Positions 45,298 to 57,839 of a DNA stretch of 64,000 bases are shown here, piece after piece (the stretch's first letter is position 1; every line of letters begins with the position of its first letter). A program made the translations under genes and the position numbers. Below the pieces are notes generated by a model. It was not told the origin of the DNA. It made no database searches and saw only the letters and a list, made by a program, of their open reading frames with translations. Origin of the DNA: Hymenopus coronatus. Lineage: Eukaryota > Arthropoda > Insecta > Mantodea > Hymenopodidae. Where the stretch lies: positions 90,898,001 to 90,962,000 of the forward strand of contig CM060883.1 of assembly GCA_030762935.1 (NCBI GenBank), given 5' to 3'.

Positions 45298-48200
45298 TAT
45301 GAGTTATAATATGTGAGTGAGTTGGGGGAGTATGTCAATGAGTATGTTTGTGAGTGTATATGTGAGGTGTATATGTGACGGGTGATGTGTGAGTGTGTGT
45401 TAATGTGTGTAGCTGTGTGTGTGAGTATATTTTTGAGGGTGTGTGTATTAGTGTATGTGTGAATGTTTGTGTGGTTGTATGTATGTGTGTTCAATTGAAT
45501 GTGAGTGTGAGTGGGGAGTGTTAGTTAATGTGTGGGCGGATGGGAGGGTTGGTATATGAGTGAGAGAATGTGATTTTGTATGAGTGTGTTTGAGTTTATG
45601 TGTGAGTATGAGAGTGTGTCTGAGTTTGGGTTAGGTTATATGTTTGTCAATATGTTATTTAATGTGCGTGAGATAGTGAGCGTCATTATGTATGTATGAG
45701 TGTGTGTAAGTCATGTGAATATATGTATTAGCATGTGTGTATATGTTTGTGAGCGTTTGAATTTGAGTGTGGGAGTGTATGTGTTGAGTGTGTGAGCGTT
45801 TGTGAGTATCGGTTTGTGTGTGCGAGTGTGTGTATATGGTTGTGGTTTTTGAGTGTGTGGGAGCGTTTTGTGTTTGTAGCTATAGGTGAGAATTCTTATA
45901 TGAGTGATTATGTGAGTGATTTAAGAATGTATGTTAGCGTTTTGTGAGTGTTTGTGCGAGTGTGTTTTGTGTCTGAGTTTGTGTGAAACTGAATAGGAAT
46001 GTAGTGTGTTTGTATGTTTGAGAGTGTGTATGGGTATGATGGCATGAGCGTATGTTTCTGTGTGAGTCTAGTGCTTGTGTGGGCGTGTGCGTTGGTAAGG
46101 TTGTATGTATGTGTGTGAGCGTGTGTGAGTTCATAATGAGTGTCAGTGTATGTGAATATGGATGTGTGAGTGTGAGGATTGGTGTGAGTGTGTGTGAGGG
46201 TTCTTGTATGAATGGTTGTGTGAGTGTTTTTATGAGTATGTGTAAGTGTGTGTGAATGTTTTGTGAGAGTTTGTGCGAGAGTGTTGAAGTGTCTGAGTCT
46301 GTGTGAGTTTTTGTGAGACTGAGTGGGAGTGAAGTATTTTGATATGTTTTCGAGTGAAATGTATGGGTGTGATAATGTGAATGTTTTTGTGTGTGTTTGA
46401 GTGTGCGTGTGAGTGTGTTTGTGTGAATGTGAGTTTGAGTGTGTTAGTTTGAATGTGTGTGTGAGTGTTTGCCTGTATGAGTTGAGTGCTTGTGGGCGTG
46501 TATGCGTGGCTAGGGTTGTAAGTATGTGTGTGTGAGTGTGTTTGTGAATTTATGAGTGTCGGTGTATGTGAATCTGGGTGTGTGTATGTGTGTGAATATA
46601 TTTGTGCACTTGTGGGTGTCTGTGTGGGCGCGTTTATGAGTAACTGTATTTATGTTTGAGAGAGTGTGTGAGTGTGTCAGTATATATCAGTGTGTGAGTA
46701 CGTGAGTGTGTGAGTGAATGAGTGTATGTGTGGGTGTGTGTCAGTGCGTAAGTGAGTAAGTTTGAGTGATAGTATGTGAGTGAGTGAGTGAGTGAGTGAG
46801 TGAGTGAGTGGGTGCGACTGTGAATGAGTAAGTGTGTATGTGAGTGTGTATGTAAATGATGGTGTGTGACTGTGTATAAATGAGTGTGTAGTTGTGTGTG
46901 AGCATATTTGTCTGGGTTTGTGTTTGAGTGTGCGTATGCATTTGTGTGATTGTATGTGCGTGAGTATATTTATTCGAATTTGAGAGTGTGTGAATGTCTG
47001 TGAGCGTATCTGTGTGAGTGGTGAATGTTAGTATGTGTGTGTGTTGGTGGAAGGGTGTGTATATGTGTCTCTTTGTGAGTTTTTATGTGTGTATAAATAG
47101 TGTGTAGGTTTGTGTGTGTGAGAATATTTATGTTGGTGTTTGTTTGAGTGTGAGTGACAGTTTTGTGTTTGTATGTGTGTGAGTGTGTGAATGTCTGTGT
47201 GATTGGGGAGTGTTAGTTGGTAGTGTTAGTATGTGTATTAAAATATGTTTGTGTGAGCGGAAGGGTGTGTATATGTGTGAGTGTATGTCATTATGGTGTG
47301 AGTGACTGTGTGTGAGAGTGAGATTGTGTAAGAGTGGGTGTAAGTGTCTATGTGTGTGACTGTGTTATTGAATGTGTGTGTCATAATGAATGTATGAGTG
47401 TGTGTGTGTGTAAGTGCGCGTGATTACGTGTATTAGCATGTGTGTGAGTGTATGTTTGTGGGAGTTTTATTGTGAGCGTGTGGGTGCATGTGTCAGTGTT
47501 TTTTGATTTTGTGTGCATTTGTGAGTATTGTTTGTGTGTGCGGGTGTGGTATTAATGTCTTTGTGATTGTGTATGTGAGTGCGTATGTATCTGATGGTGT
47601 GTCAGTGTGTGTAAATGAGTGCGTGAGTATATTTGTGTGGGTGTGTTTGAGTGTGTGTGTGTGTGTGTGAGTGTTTCTGTGGCTGTATGTGTGTGAGTGT
47701 GTGTGAATATGTTTAATTGAATCTGAGTGTGTATGAGTGTATGTAAGCGTGTGAGAGTGTATAAGTGGGGAGTGTGAGTGGGGAGTGTTAGTATGTGTAT
47801 GGAAAGTGTGTTTGTGAGCATGGTGGGTGAGAGGGTGTGTATGTGTGTGAATGTATGTGATTTTGTGTGAGTGGATGTTAGTGTATGTGTGTGATTGTGT
47901 ATTGAATGTGCATGAGTGTGTGTGTTATTATGTATATATGATTGTGTGTGTGTGTGTGCGTGTAAGTGCGCGTATATTTGTGAAAGAGTGTGGATGTGTG
48001 TGATTGTGTTTGAGTGTGTGATGGTTGTGCGTGTGTGTGTGTGAGTATGGGTGAATGTTTTTTGAGCGTGTGTAGATTTGTGGGTGTGTGAGTATGTATG
48101 TGTGTGAAAATGTGTTTGTTTGTGTGTTGTGTGTTGGTGATCGGATGTTTATGTGTTTGAGTGTGATTTTCTCTGAGCGAGTATGTCAATATATGTGCGA

Positions 48201-48796
48201 GGGTCTGTATGTGAGTGCGTGTGAGAATGTATGTTTGCGTTTGTGAGTTTGGGTGTGTGGGTGTGAGTGTGTGTGATTATGTGAATGTCTGTATGTAAGT
48301 ATTTGTATGTGCGATGTGTGTGAATGAGTATGTAATATTAGTGAGTTTTAAATGAGTGTGACTGTGTGTGTGTGTGTGTGTGTGTGACTGTGTGGTTGGG
48401 TATATGCGTGTGTAAGGGTGTTCGTATGGTTGTATGTGTATGAGTAAGTGTTTGTATTTGAGCGATTGTGTAAGTATATGTAAGTGAGTGTGAGTATGGA
48501 TTTGTGAGTGAATGTGAGTGTGTAAGGGAGTTCTTGTATATGTGATTGTTTGAGTGTTTGTATGAGTGTGTGTGAACTAGTGTGTGTGAGTGTGTCTATG
48601 TCAGTGCGAGTGTGTTTGTACTAGTGTGAGTGAGTGATTGTGTGACTGAGTGTGAGTGTGTGTGCGAGTATGTACTTTTGAGTGTGTGTGTGTGTGTGGA
48701 TGTGAGTGTGTATTACCGTGTGTGTATGAGTGTGAGTACCTGAGTTTGTGTGCCTGTGTGAGGTTGTGTGAGTAAGTGTGTGTGCGTGTGCGTATG
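43090..48796. repeat. Long GT-rich tract (GTGTGAGTGT-type) with long-period repeats, about 5.7 kb
   Basis: The plus strand is nearly all G and T with regular A. Long landmarks recur: a TGTGCGAGTGTGTTTATxTGTCTxA-type module at about 43300, 44180, 45955 and 46270, and a TTATTTAATGTGCGTGAGA-type module at about 43112, 45653, 47373 and 47900. So the tract is a degraded higher-order repeat, not a plain microsatellite. Minus-strand Thr/His-rich frames are artefacts. Confidence 0.9.
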
Positions 48797-50044
48797 TTAG
48801 GTTGGTCCAATGAAGAATTATTCAATGACGGGCTGAAACATTTTAAGAACAACACTATACCTACCGAGGAGGACCCAGTGTTGTTGATTATGGACAATCA
48901 TGGCAGCCATATCATCTTACAGTTACGAGCTCTGTAGAGCCAATCACATACATGTCGTTTCCATACCACAACACATAGGCTGCAACTTCTGGATCTGACT
49001 TTTTATAGGCCTCTTAATAAGGCGTTTAACACAGAATGTGACAGGTTTTTAAAGGCTTACCGGTTCCAAAGAATAACCGTCTATGATATAGCGTCAATTT
49101 TAAATGTAGCTTACACGAAAGTAGCTACAATGGAAAAGGAGTTTCCGGTTGCAGAAAAGCAGGAATTCTTCCACTAAACCCTGAGAAATTTGCTAAATAA
49201 AATGTTATTCCTGAAGGGCAGATGCAACCTTCAATCATCATTGATCAGGAAATTATAAATGAAACAGTAACTGACGAAATTTGTGACATTAGTAGAAATG
49301 CTGACATTCGGGAGTCTGTAGGCTTAAATGTTGAAGCCTCACAACCTTCTGGACACGTTAGTTCTAAAAAAAACTACTGAGCAAAGTCCCAACAATGGAA
49401 ACAGTAAGCCAAACAATCACAGATGAAAGTGGTCCTAGCGCAGAAAAGTTTCAAGAAAAACTTCAATGTATATCTCCTCTGCAATCAACAGAAAAGCAAA
49501 CTCAACACAAACCAAATGTTAACAAAAACACAACATTCAGTAATTTTCACTTCTACGCCTATGAAACAACGCTGGAGGATACAAAGAAGAAAAAGTAGCA
49601 AAAAGATGAAAAAGCTAAATTGAGACTAGAGAAGCTATTAGCAAACCCAAAAATAGCCTCGTCAAAAAAACTTAAGAGAATTAAAAAAGAAAAGAACACC
49701 AAGAAGATCCAGATTAGAAAGAATGAAGAAACCAACAGTGGGGGAAAAAATTTCAACTTCAAAAACTAAGAAACTGAAAAAAACATGCGGCAGACATATA
49801 ACGTTTGAAGAAACTTGTGAAGATGAAGCTGAGTTAAGTGACGATAGTGATTCAGACGACAAGAAAAGATTCAGAGGTGTGCTTAGCTTGTGGTTCAGAT
49901 GTGTGGCTTGTGGCCCATGCTGAATGTAATGGATCTGATACTGCCCAGAATTACACATGTTACTTTTGTTATACGGGTCTTTTCATCTTGGAGAATTTGA
50001 AATGTAGGCGTGTTTACATTTTAAACCACACATCACCTCAATGA
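48797..50044 (+). pseudogene. Pogo/Tigger (jerky-like) transposase remnant with PHD-like finger
   Basis: The 5' end is cut off by the GT tract. The first frame carries [10 protein letters not shown], the second catalytic-Asp region of the DDE_1 (pogo/CENP-B) superfamily, then LQLLDLTFYRPL and ECDRFLKAYRFQ from its C-terminal half. Many stops follow. Near 49880-49975, in two frames, are LACGSDVWLVAHAECNGSDT and CYFCY, corresponding to the Cys/His-rich PHD-like finger found at the end of many insect members. Lys/Glu-rich DNA (49590-49800) lies between. The element would have been a cut-and-paste transposon; this copy is dead and 5'-truncated. Confidence 0.8.
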
Positions 50045-51984
50045 TTCATATTGTTCCCATTCTTTGTATAATGCTTCAGTTAATGTTGTGTTAATAAAAC
50101 AAAATGTATGTTTAACTCTAACTAGCCCATTTCTCAATCTTCAGGCAATGTCGGTATTGCCCGGAAACGGTGTCGGTGTTGTCCCTGTATGCGGGGCAAT
50201 AACGACACATAGTAGCAATGACAATAAACGTGTGAAACACATTTAACTTTATACTAATATATCAGCATTATATACGCAATGCATTAGTTATATTCCAAAC
50301 TATTTTGTGCTCTATGTAACTATCATAGCAAAAAATTCAAAAATTAAAATGTGTTAAGGTGTCGGTATTCCTCCGGTCTACCCTAGTAGTAATAGTGTAC
50401 AAACACGCGCGCGCGCTCACACATATACATACGCACACACAAGCCCAAACTTAACTGCAGGCTAAATTTCGAAAGCATGGGTGCCAGTCGTTTAACTGCG
50501 GCTCGCTACTAACGGCCTCCAATTGCCTCATTTTCGTTTCCCTCTGTTATTCTTTCTTTAGTTATAGGCATGTTGGACATGAAACATGTTAGTTAATATC
50601 CACCTGTATAAACTCAATCTCGTGGTATTTGTCTGTTGGCTCTTCAGCATGAACTGCTGAATTGCGAGAATCAAAAACCTCTCACTGCTGAGTAGAATGT
50701 AAACTAAATGCAAGAGCGTAAATAAAGCTGTTTCTAATGTTGCCTTGTAACGAGGTGAAAGACGCAGCGGATATATACCGCGGTGAACTCTTTGGCGAAG
50801 AATGAGTTGACTAACCTGATGAGCAGCAAGGGCATAGATCGGATAACTGTTCTCTGGGGAGTGTTGCAATTTATAAGACATGTTTGGTGCATGAGGTAGA
50901 CAGTTTTAGTTTCGCGGTAATATCGGGAAAGTTAACTCAAGAATATAAGGTGACTCCAAGAATTAGTTACGCTTTTTTTGTGTTTTATATAAGTAGAAAT
51001 AGTAGTTGGTGAAGCGACACGCTTGGTACATGTTGGTCCTAGTTAGGCAGTTATATTGAGAAAGTGAACCCAAGCATGTAAGGCGACTACAATAATATAC
51101 TTTATGTATACTTTAAATCAATAGAAAATGGTAACAACGAAAGTGTGGAGTCACGGTAGTTAATGTCGCACAATGAGTGCGTAGTGCCATTGCCTCGGCA
51201 GATAAAGGACATCACTTCAGTCACGTGCTGCAAGAAATTCGTAGTAGATGTTGGGTTGTACATCTCTAGAATGTCTCCAATTTATGCAAATTTGCTCCGG
51301 ACTAGCAATGGAATCAAATTGAGCGGTAACAGGCCACAGACAAGGTATGAGACATTCCACTTTTTATTAGGATGTCGCATTTGATGGCATGCGTCGACGG
51401 TACAAAAGTTAGTGTCTGCAGCATACTTTTGTGTGAAATCACAAGGTTAAACAATTGGAAGCGCACAACCAACCTGGTCAGTGTTGCTAGGGACAGGCGA
51501 GTGGATGGTGGAAAGTAAATAGTTCAGTAGCGGAGTCTAGGCGGTATTGTCTTCTAAACCATTGTTTTCCGGAAAATGGAGATTTCCTGTAAAATGGGAG
51601 GATATATTTGCTTATCGTTACATGCATTTAGGTGCAATATTCATTTATGGTGTGGATGAGATCTAATGGTTAGTAAATATTTACTCGACATAGAATCCAT
51701 ATATATACAACCAGTGAATACATTTTTTAATATTTATATCAGATGATGAAGTAATACAACTTCAATTGGAATAAATTAGTTTCAATAACAACCGATGCAG
51801 CAGCGCGATTGTTGTCAAAAGAGGTATGTTAGGGAGAGCATACATAAAGTTCAAGGAAGGTATAAAAGTCCCAATCATTTGAATTGCAATATTCATCAAA
51901 AAGCGTTTGTACTAAAGCATGAACTTGACACTGTAAATAACATACGGGGCAGTTCATCAAAACATAGAACATTTAAACAATTGT
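50045..51984. other. Unannotated spacer
   Basis: I see no recognisable gene. A CG/CA-alternating run lies at 50401-50440. Two short stretches repeat the phrase AAGGCGACT/AAGGTGACTCCAA-type text at 50948 and 51078, hinting at a local duplication. The open frames are short and unrecognised. Confidence 0.4.
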
Positions 51985-52153
51985 TGGCGAGTTCAAGTCT
52001 CGATTGTGGTGAATTGCCCGGATAAGATTTTATCTTGACTTGAGAACACGAATGTCGAGTAAGTTTCAGCTCCTTGAACTCTGAGATCATTTGGGAATCA
52101 TTTCACCGATGTCATTCATCGTCCCATTGTCCGATATGACCAATCAGGTCACA
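51985..52153 (+). mobile_element. SINE family C copy, head-truncated
   Basis: Begins at the B-box-like GAGTTCAAGTCTCGATTGTG, continues through TTGCCCGGATAAG, AACACGAATGTCGAGTAAG and CATTTCACCGATGTCATTC, and ends near CCGATATGACCAATCAGGT. Same order as 28463-28705 and 60352-60590. Confidence 0.75.
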
Positions 52154-52160
52154 TTCACAC

Positions 52161-52175
52161 ACACACACACACACA
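52161..52175. repeat. (CA)n microsatellite
   Basis: A short CA run between SINE C and the Tc1 remnant. Confidence 0.8.
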
Positions 52176-52333
52176 CTATTGCTTGTGAAAATTACAACAC
52201 CAAGAACAGATTTCCCGAATAACTCCAAACTTGGTGGAAGTGTAAAAGAAAGTACAAGCGATAAGTGCACAGATAGTCAGTCCGACAAGGTCAGTGTTGC
52301 ATCACTGGTGGAAACAATAAAGTGAGTGCAAGT

Positions 52334-53077
52334 ATGCCTAGTCGACGTCAAAGGGAGTCACATAGGCATGTGAGTGAGTTCGAACGGGGCAGAATGATCG
52401 GTCTCCGGGAAGCGGGTTTGTCATACCGTGACATTTCGGCTTCTACAGGGCATGCTGCTACGACAGTGATGCGTGTGGAAGCAGTGGCTAGATGAAGGTC
52501 GCACAGAGTGAAGAGCGGGTATTGGACCACAGAAGATGACCATTGCATGGGATGACCGCCATCTTGTCCTCATGGCTATGACGGACCGTACACCTTCATC
52601 CATAATGTTGGCTCAACGCTGGATCACTACAACAGGCGTGAACTTGTCTGCCTCAATGGTTTGTCGCCGTCTGCAGCAGGTTGGACTGTTTGCACATATG
52701 CCAATACGTTGGCTTCCATTGTCCAGAAACCACAAGCTCCTCCGACTACACTGTGCACGTGAACGCCGTCACTGGGTGCGGAGTGGCAAAATGCAGTCTT
52801 TTCGACGGAGGCACGCTTCAACGTGTCCTTTAGTGATGACCGCAAACGTATCTTGTGGTACCGTGGTGAGCGCAACCGGAAGGGCTGCATTGTTGAGCGG
52901 CATAGCGGACAAAAGACAGTGAAGAAAGCCCAAGTCTTCTTCAAAGAGCTACGGCTACCACTGCTTCCCTGGCCTGCACATTCGCATGACATGATGCCCA
53001 TCGAGCATGTGTGGGATATGGTTGGTCGACCCCTGGTGCGTCACGGTCCTCCAGTAACCTGTGTCACGGGTTTGTGA
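52334..53077 (+). pseudogene. Tc1-like transposase, internally deleted
   Basis: The frame from the ATG at 52334 starts with a helix-turn-helix region (SEFERGRMIGLREAGLSYRD) typical of Tc1 DNA-binding domains. At least two frameshifts follow. The segment around the first catalytic residue reads STEARF where the family has T-D-E, so that Asp is lost. The stretch with the second Asp (Q-D-N-A-R-P-H in relatives) is deleted between about 52905 and 52920. The third acidic residue survives in MPIEHVWD. Clear terminal inverted repeats were not found. An inactive element. Confidence 0.85.
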
Positions 53078-53294
53078 TCTCGAATACAAACTAAATGGAG
53101 GGAAATTCCTCGGGAACTTATTCAGAACCTTTTTGATCTTAATAGTTGTCTTTGTTATCGTGTTCAAATTATTATAGGGATATGTAATGATATGCAATAT
53201 TTTATGATCATTTAATTATGTGTTGGCAACATCAGAGAAGGGAAATTGTTCTATGTTAGTTATTTAAACATACTTACATGTTTATCAACTTTTA

Positions 53295-53484
53295 TAGTGT
53301 TTAACGCCCGCTTTTACTACAGATGGTACAGCAGGTGTGAATAGAACACCGGTGGAACGCGATGACGGAGGAAACCGGAGAAAACCCGCCCCTGCGCCTC
53401 TTTGTTCATCACAAATTCCACATGCGGTCGCTTGGGATCGAACCCGGACCGTCCAGATGAGAGGCGAGTAGTCACGGCGCGGCC
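53295..53484 (-). mobile_element. SINE family A copy
   Basis: Reads TAGTGTTTAACGCCCGCTTT at the left and ends CACGGCGCGGCC at the right, the reverse complement of the SINE-A head. A short internal deletion shortens the tRNA-like head compared with 56193-56433. Confidence 0.85.
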
Positions 53485-53619
53485 TTCATCAAATTAACTT
53501 TGCACTACTCCAATGTTTTAGGAGCTCTGAAAAATGTTTTAGCCGCGAAGAGATCCAGTGATTTCAAGGGAATTAAAATGTATATTTCTCTTTTTATAGA
53601 TCAGTTTTCTTTTAATGTT

Positions 53620-55640
53620 AAATTAACGAAAATCTAAACGCAAACTAGACTCTTCGATCCTCAAGGCAGGCTTAATTCTTAAAAAGGTAAATTGGTAAAT
53701 AAAAAAAAAAGGTTTGGTTGGGTGTGATGTACTCAAGCAGCTGTGTTCAAAAGTATTCAATGTGTACAATTCAAGCAGTTGTGTATGGACATATTTCAGA
53801 TTTGGTTTTGAATACACATATTCCATATGGCTACTTAATATAAAGTTAAGTGAGAAACAGAAGTTCCAGTATCTTAAAGCTAAACGACAAAGTGCATATA
53901 TGTCCATAAGATTGAAACTAGAATCTGTAAAAAGCTTTAGAAATCAGTATGAACGCCTATATTTTCTAGTAGCGGAGTTTGGTGATATACAGGGATTGGT
54001 AGACGTTTTAAAGTAACAGTTATAGATGTGAAGCTACGGGTAACTCCAGTAGATTTATATTTACTTGAATTGCTGCTTGAGCTTGATTAAATCAGTTGCG
54101 AAGATTAGTGAAGGGATTGTCATCAAAGCTATGTCTTGGGAGAACAATTACTTTCGAAGCTTCCACTGCACTTTTTCAGGGTAAATTGAGAATTTCGTAG
54201 ACTTTATTACTCTGTAGAATCTCTTGTAGATAAAAGTAAGCACCTCAAGCCTATCAATAAGGTTTAATGTTTCAATATTTAAGCGTCACGAGACGCTTTG
54301 CCAATGGCAGTGAATTTGATTTTACACTTGCAAATTATTCTCCGACATTACAAGCCAACGCTGTTATGATAAGAGGAGATTGGCATATATTTATTTCAAT
54401 TGACTTTTCCCATGAAGAATGGTTCGCATAGGGAACTATAGAGTATGGTAGTAAATTTTGAAAAAACAATTGCTGGAGTTGAAAGATTAGGCATTCCAAC
54501 TTGTTGGATTATCTTAGCATGCAACTGGTTTTGAGAGGCCTTGATTGTCGTGAATCTCAAAGGAAATTCACAGCTGGTGGATGAAGTATGAAACCAGGTG
54601 GGGAAGATTACTTTCTATCTGCCTATGGTTAATTCGTCTCGATAGGTTTTCCTTTGTCAGGAGCTCGAGACAAGCCCGAATCCCATTTTGGCACTTTTAG
54701 ATATAGGATCGCACAAATCAAACTAAGTCAATTGGGGTTGAGTTTGAATGAGCCATGGAAGTTCAAGTAATTGGAGAGGGCTCCATTTTTAATAGTGATC
54801 GCTAACGGAAGCATCGTGCCAATAGGGACAACAGTTCAAGTCTTGGCACATCTTGAGTGTTACCCTGTGGACTTAGTTACGCATGTGCTGCCACAATTGA
54901 GAATTACCTTTTCGATGGTGATTCATAGCATAAAGAAATTCTATCTGATCTTGGACCTGAGTCGTCGTATTGGTTCAGAGAGAATCCCAGACAGAAATTT
55001 AAGTTAGTAGACACAGTTAGGTCAAACTAAACCTAAGACAGTAGATGAAATTTCCACCAATAATTTGTGTTCACTCTCGGATGCAGAACGCAAGAGTTGA
55101 GTCAAAGGATAACCAATTGCATCACTCATAGGAAAGATCTAGGGAATAGGGAGATATTAAACCAGAGAAACTTGTATTATTCGCCTATAGTATTTCAGGT
55201 AGGTAATTCATCAGAAGTTAGATGCGTTATTGGAACAGTAGAACGTCGAGCCTAGTTATACTGAGTCGGTTTGACTTGTAGTGATGGTGCGCAAGCCAGA
55301 TAATACTTAAATGATGTGTGTGGACTCGTCAAGCTAATTTTCTGTCTAGGAAGGATAATTATCCTATGCCCAATATGATACAGTTGCTGGATAATTAGCA
55401 TAATGTTAAATACGCGTCGAAAATGGATTTCAAGAATATCTTCTTACAAATCCGTTGGCAGATAACTTTCTATAGTGTAAGGTCGACATCTACTTAGATT
55501 TACGATAATGCTATAGGTTTCATTGGTAGCCCAGCTATATTTCAGAAGCTGGTTGACAAGTAATTTGGAGATCTTGACAAGTATGTGATCACCAGGGTTT
55601 GGATATTTAGGTGCGCACCTTTTTATTTAGGATAAATTAA
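53620..55640 (+). pseudogene. Gypsy-type LTR retrotransposon remnant (gag-pol)
   Basis: The recognisable part starts near 54771, where a frame with ANGSIVPIG and VLAHLECYPVDLVTHVLP resembles the aspartic-protease end of Gypsy pol. Reverse transcriptase pieces follow in several frames: VMVRKPDNT (about 55283), MCVD (about 55313) and GSPAIFQKLVDK (55525-55560). The usual catalytic Y-x-D-D is not visible. Upstream, the open frame 53714-54016 could be gag but is unrecognised. I found no LTRs or primer-binding site, and stops are many, so it is an old fragment. Confidence 0.7.
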
Positions 55641-56179
55641 AGCTATACAGAAAGATATTGCAATGTGAAATTTTGTTTCTAGTTGCGAAAAGTTGCACAG
55701 ACCTTTTCCCCCAACCAAGCCCACACTCCATTTCCCCCCCCCCTTTTTTTCTTTTAAGTTTCATTCCAAGTTATTCTATAAGATATTTAAATATAAAATA
55801 TAGGTAATTTAACGCCCGATTTTACTACAAATGGCACCGCTGTAAGCTGTACATGTAAGCCTACCTCTTTCAGTAAACGCCGCGTGGGACTTGGAAGCAC
55901 ACCTGAAACAATGGAGAATAGTTGTGCATTCGATATAACCTCTTCTTGCTTTACTGCTATAAAGTAGTACGCAATAACGCAATTGAAATGAGTAATTCTT
56001 CCATCAGAATCAGTAGCCTGCTGTTCAAGAATGTGAGTTTATTACTGTGAGGAACGTCATCTATCCGCGTGAAGGCGGAGACTGGTCACGCAGACGGCAG
56101 TAACCGCACCCGCGTATTTCCGAGAGTTGAGACCATAGCTACCAGAAATCGCTGAGACTGCAGTTCCAGCATGAATGAG
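55641..56179. other. Spacer with a SINE-A fragment
   Basis: Bases 55802-55843 (TTTAACGCCCGATTTTACTA) are a short SINE-A 3' fragment. The rest is unrecognised. Confidence 0.5.
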
Positions 56180-56192
56180 AACATTCTGGCGA

Positions 56193-56433
56193 GGGGCCGC
56201 GCCGTGGCCGAGTGGTTAGACCACTAGCCTCTCACCTAGACGGCCGGGGTTCGATCCCAAGCGACCGCATGTGAGATTTGTGGTGGACAAAGCGGCGCTG
56301 GGGCGGGTTTCCTCCGGGTACTCCGGTTTCCCCCGCCATCGCATTCCACCGGTGCTCCATCATCATTCATGTATCATCAGTGTCACCGCCTGCGGTGCCA
56401 TTAGTAGTTAAAGCGGGCGTTAAACACTACCCA
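56193..56433 (+). mobile_element. SINE family A, full-length copy with 13-bp target duplication
   Basis: The copy begins with a tRNA-like head: A-box region CCGTGGCCGAGTGGTTAGAC and B-box GGGGTTCGATCCC, arranged as in tRNA-Leu/Ser-type genes. A tRNA-unrelated body follows, with a TACTCCGGTTTCCCCCGCC segment, ending TTAAACACTACC. The duplication AACATTCTGGCGA flanks it at 56180-56192 and 56434-56446, proving retroposition. There is no poly-A tail; the 3' end is a fixed sequence. Other copies are at 9477, 27701, 53295 and 55802. It would be transcribed by RNA polymerase III from the internal boxes and mobilised by a LINE. Confidence 0.92.
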
Positions 56434-56446
56434 AACATTCTGGCGA

Positions 56447-56778
56447 TATTATAAGAATGTGAGGACAACAAGCGAGCGAGTGAGTTGTCTGACTGCCGCA
56501 TTGAGTTAGCAAGTGAACTGACTTTAGCTCATTGTTACATTACTAAAACAGTGTACTACTAGATTTTACCAAAGGTGTCCAGTGCCCGATTTATTGTTCT
56601 GGCCCAGGAATTCAAACAAGATTTCATAGACACTGATGGAACTGTTATGCGATTACTATTTGCGATTCAGGAATTTTGTTACATGAAAACTACCAGCGAG
56701 CTCAAACAGAACATTTCCAGCTCTAAGCAGCAACTGAATAGGACTCTTCTAGCAAGCATATAGCGGCAACCTCTTGAT
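56447..56778. other. Spacer, nothing recognised
   Basis: A 62-codon frame at 56575-56763 has no recognised similarity. Confidence 0.4.
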
Positions 56779-57839
56779 AGGGTCATTCCATGTCAAATCA
56801 GCGCACTTTAAATAAAATTACCTCACCATCTCAGATTTTGATGTAATTTTATTCCCTCAAATATCGTGTTAAAACTAAGAAAAATGCCACATTTAAATGT
56901 CTATTTAAACAGTTTCAAAAAATCGCTCAAAATTGCACGACAGCCGACTTTTTAAAAGAGCATAGATCCTCTACTAATTGAATTAGAATTATGAGAGAGG
57001 TATCATTTTGTAGCATTTTAAAATCCCTTTAATATGATATTCAATACACCATCGATTGTGAAGACTTTTTTTACAAATTCAAAAATAAAAGTTTAAATCC
57101 AAATTTTGAAAAAAAACCCATTCTGAACAATTTTCAAAAAAATTGGGAAATAAGTTATGCTATTGTTAAATGATGTACCAAGGTTGACGGTGGGACTATG
57201 ATGGGCTCATTACAAAAATAATTTCAATAAAATATGGTTTTACTGGATTTTACAAAATCTATACTGGAACCAAGTTTAAGGTTGTAAATAGAATTTAAAG
57301 AATTTAGAGTTGATATTACTCACATAAAATTTTTTAACATTGGACTACTGTAAGTTATGGTTAGAATAGTTTCAGTGAAAATTTATAAAGAATAAAATGA
57401 ATGAAAAACAATTTAGCCTAAATCATTTATTAAAAATCATAAGTAATAAATAATTAAGATGGTAAAATTAATGTCATTGACAATGATGTCATATGCTTAC
57501 ATTATTATTTATGTTCATCATGTCTGTGCAGTTTCTTTACATACAAGTTCAGACAGGCTCATCCGGCCCACCACTCCAGCTACATGTACAACCTCTAATT
57601 TTTCTGCGTCTAATATCTGTACATGGTTTTTTGCAAGTGGGACAGGCTCACTTCCTCCTTTCTAGCTACTGTTTCAGATACTGTTCAGTCTACAGTTGAA
57701 GTCAGTGGTGTCTAGTGTTAATACAAGTGCTTTGTAGATTCAGATTATTTTAATTAGTTTACTTCAAATACTTAATTCAAGTCTTTATTGGTGATACAAT
57801 TAAATAGATTTTAAGTGTTAGTTAAACTGAAGATATCAA

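Noticed and set aside
43143..48897. Minus-strand Thr/His-rich and plus-strand Val/Cys-rich open frames
   Set aside because: They are artefacts of GTGTGAGTGT repeats.
52627..53001. Minus-strand 124-codon frame over the Tc1 remnant
   Set aside because: It is a shadow of the plus-strand transposase.
56193..56265. Possible tRNA gene
   Set aside because: The A and B boxes belong to a SINE head: the sequence continues into the shared SINE body and is bounded by a target duplication; the acceptor stem does not close.
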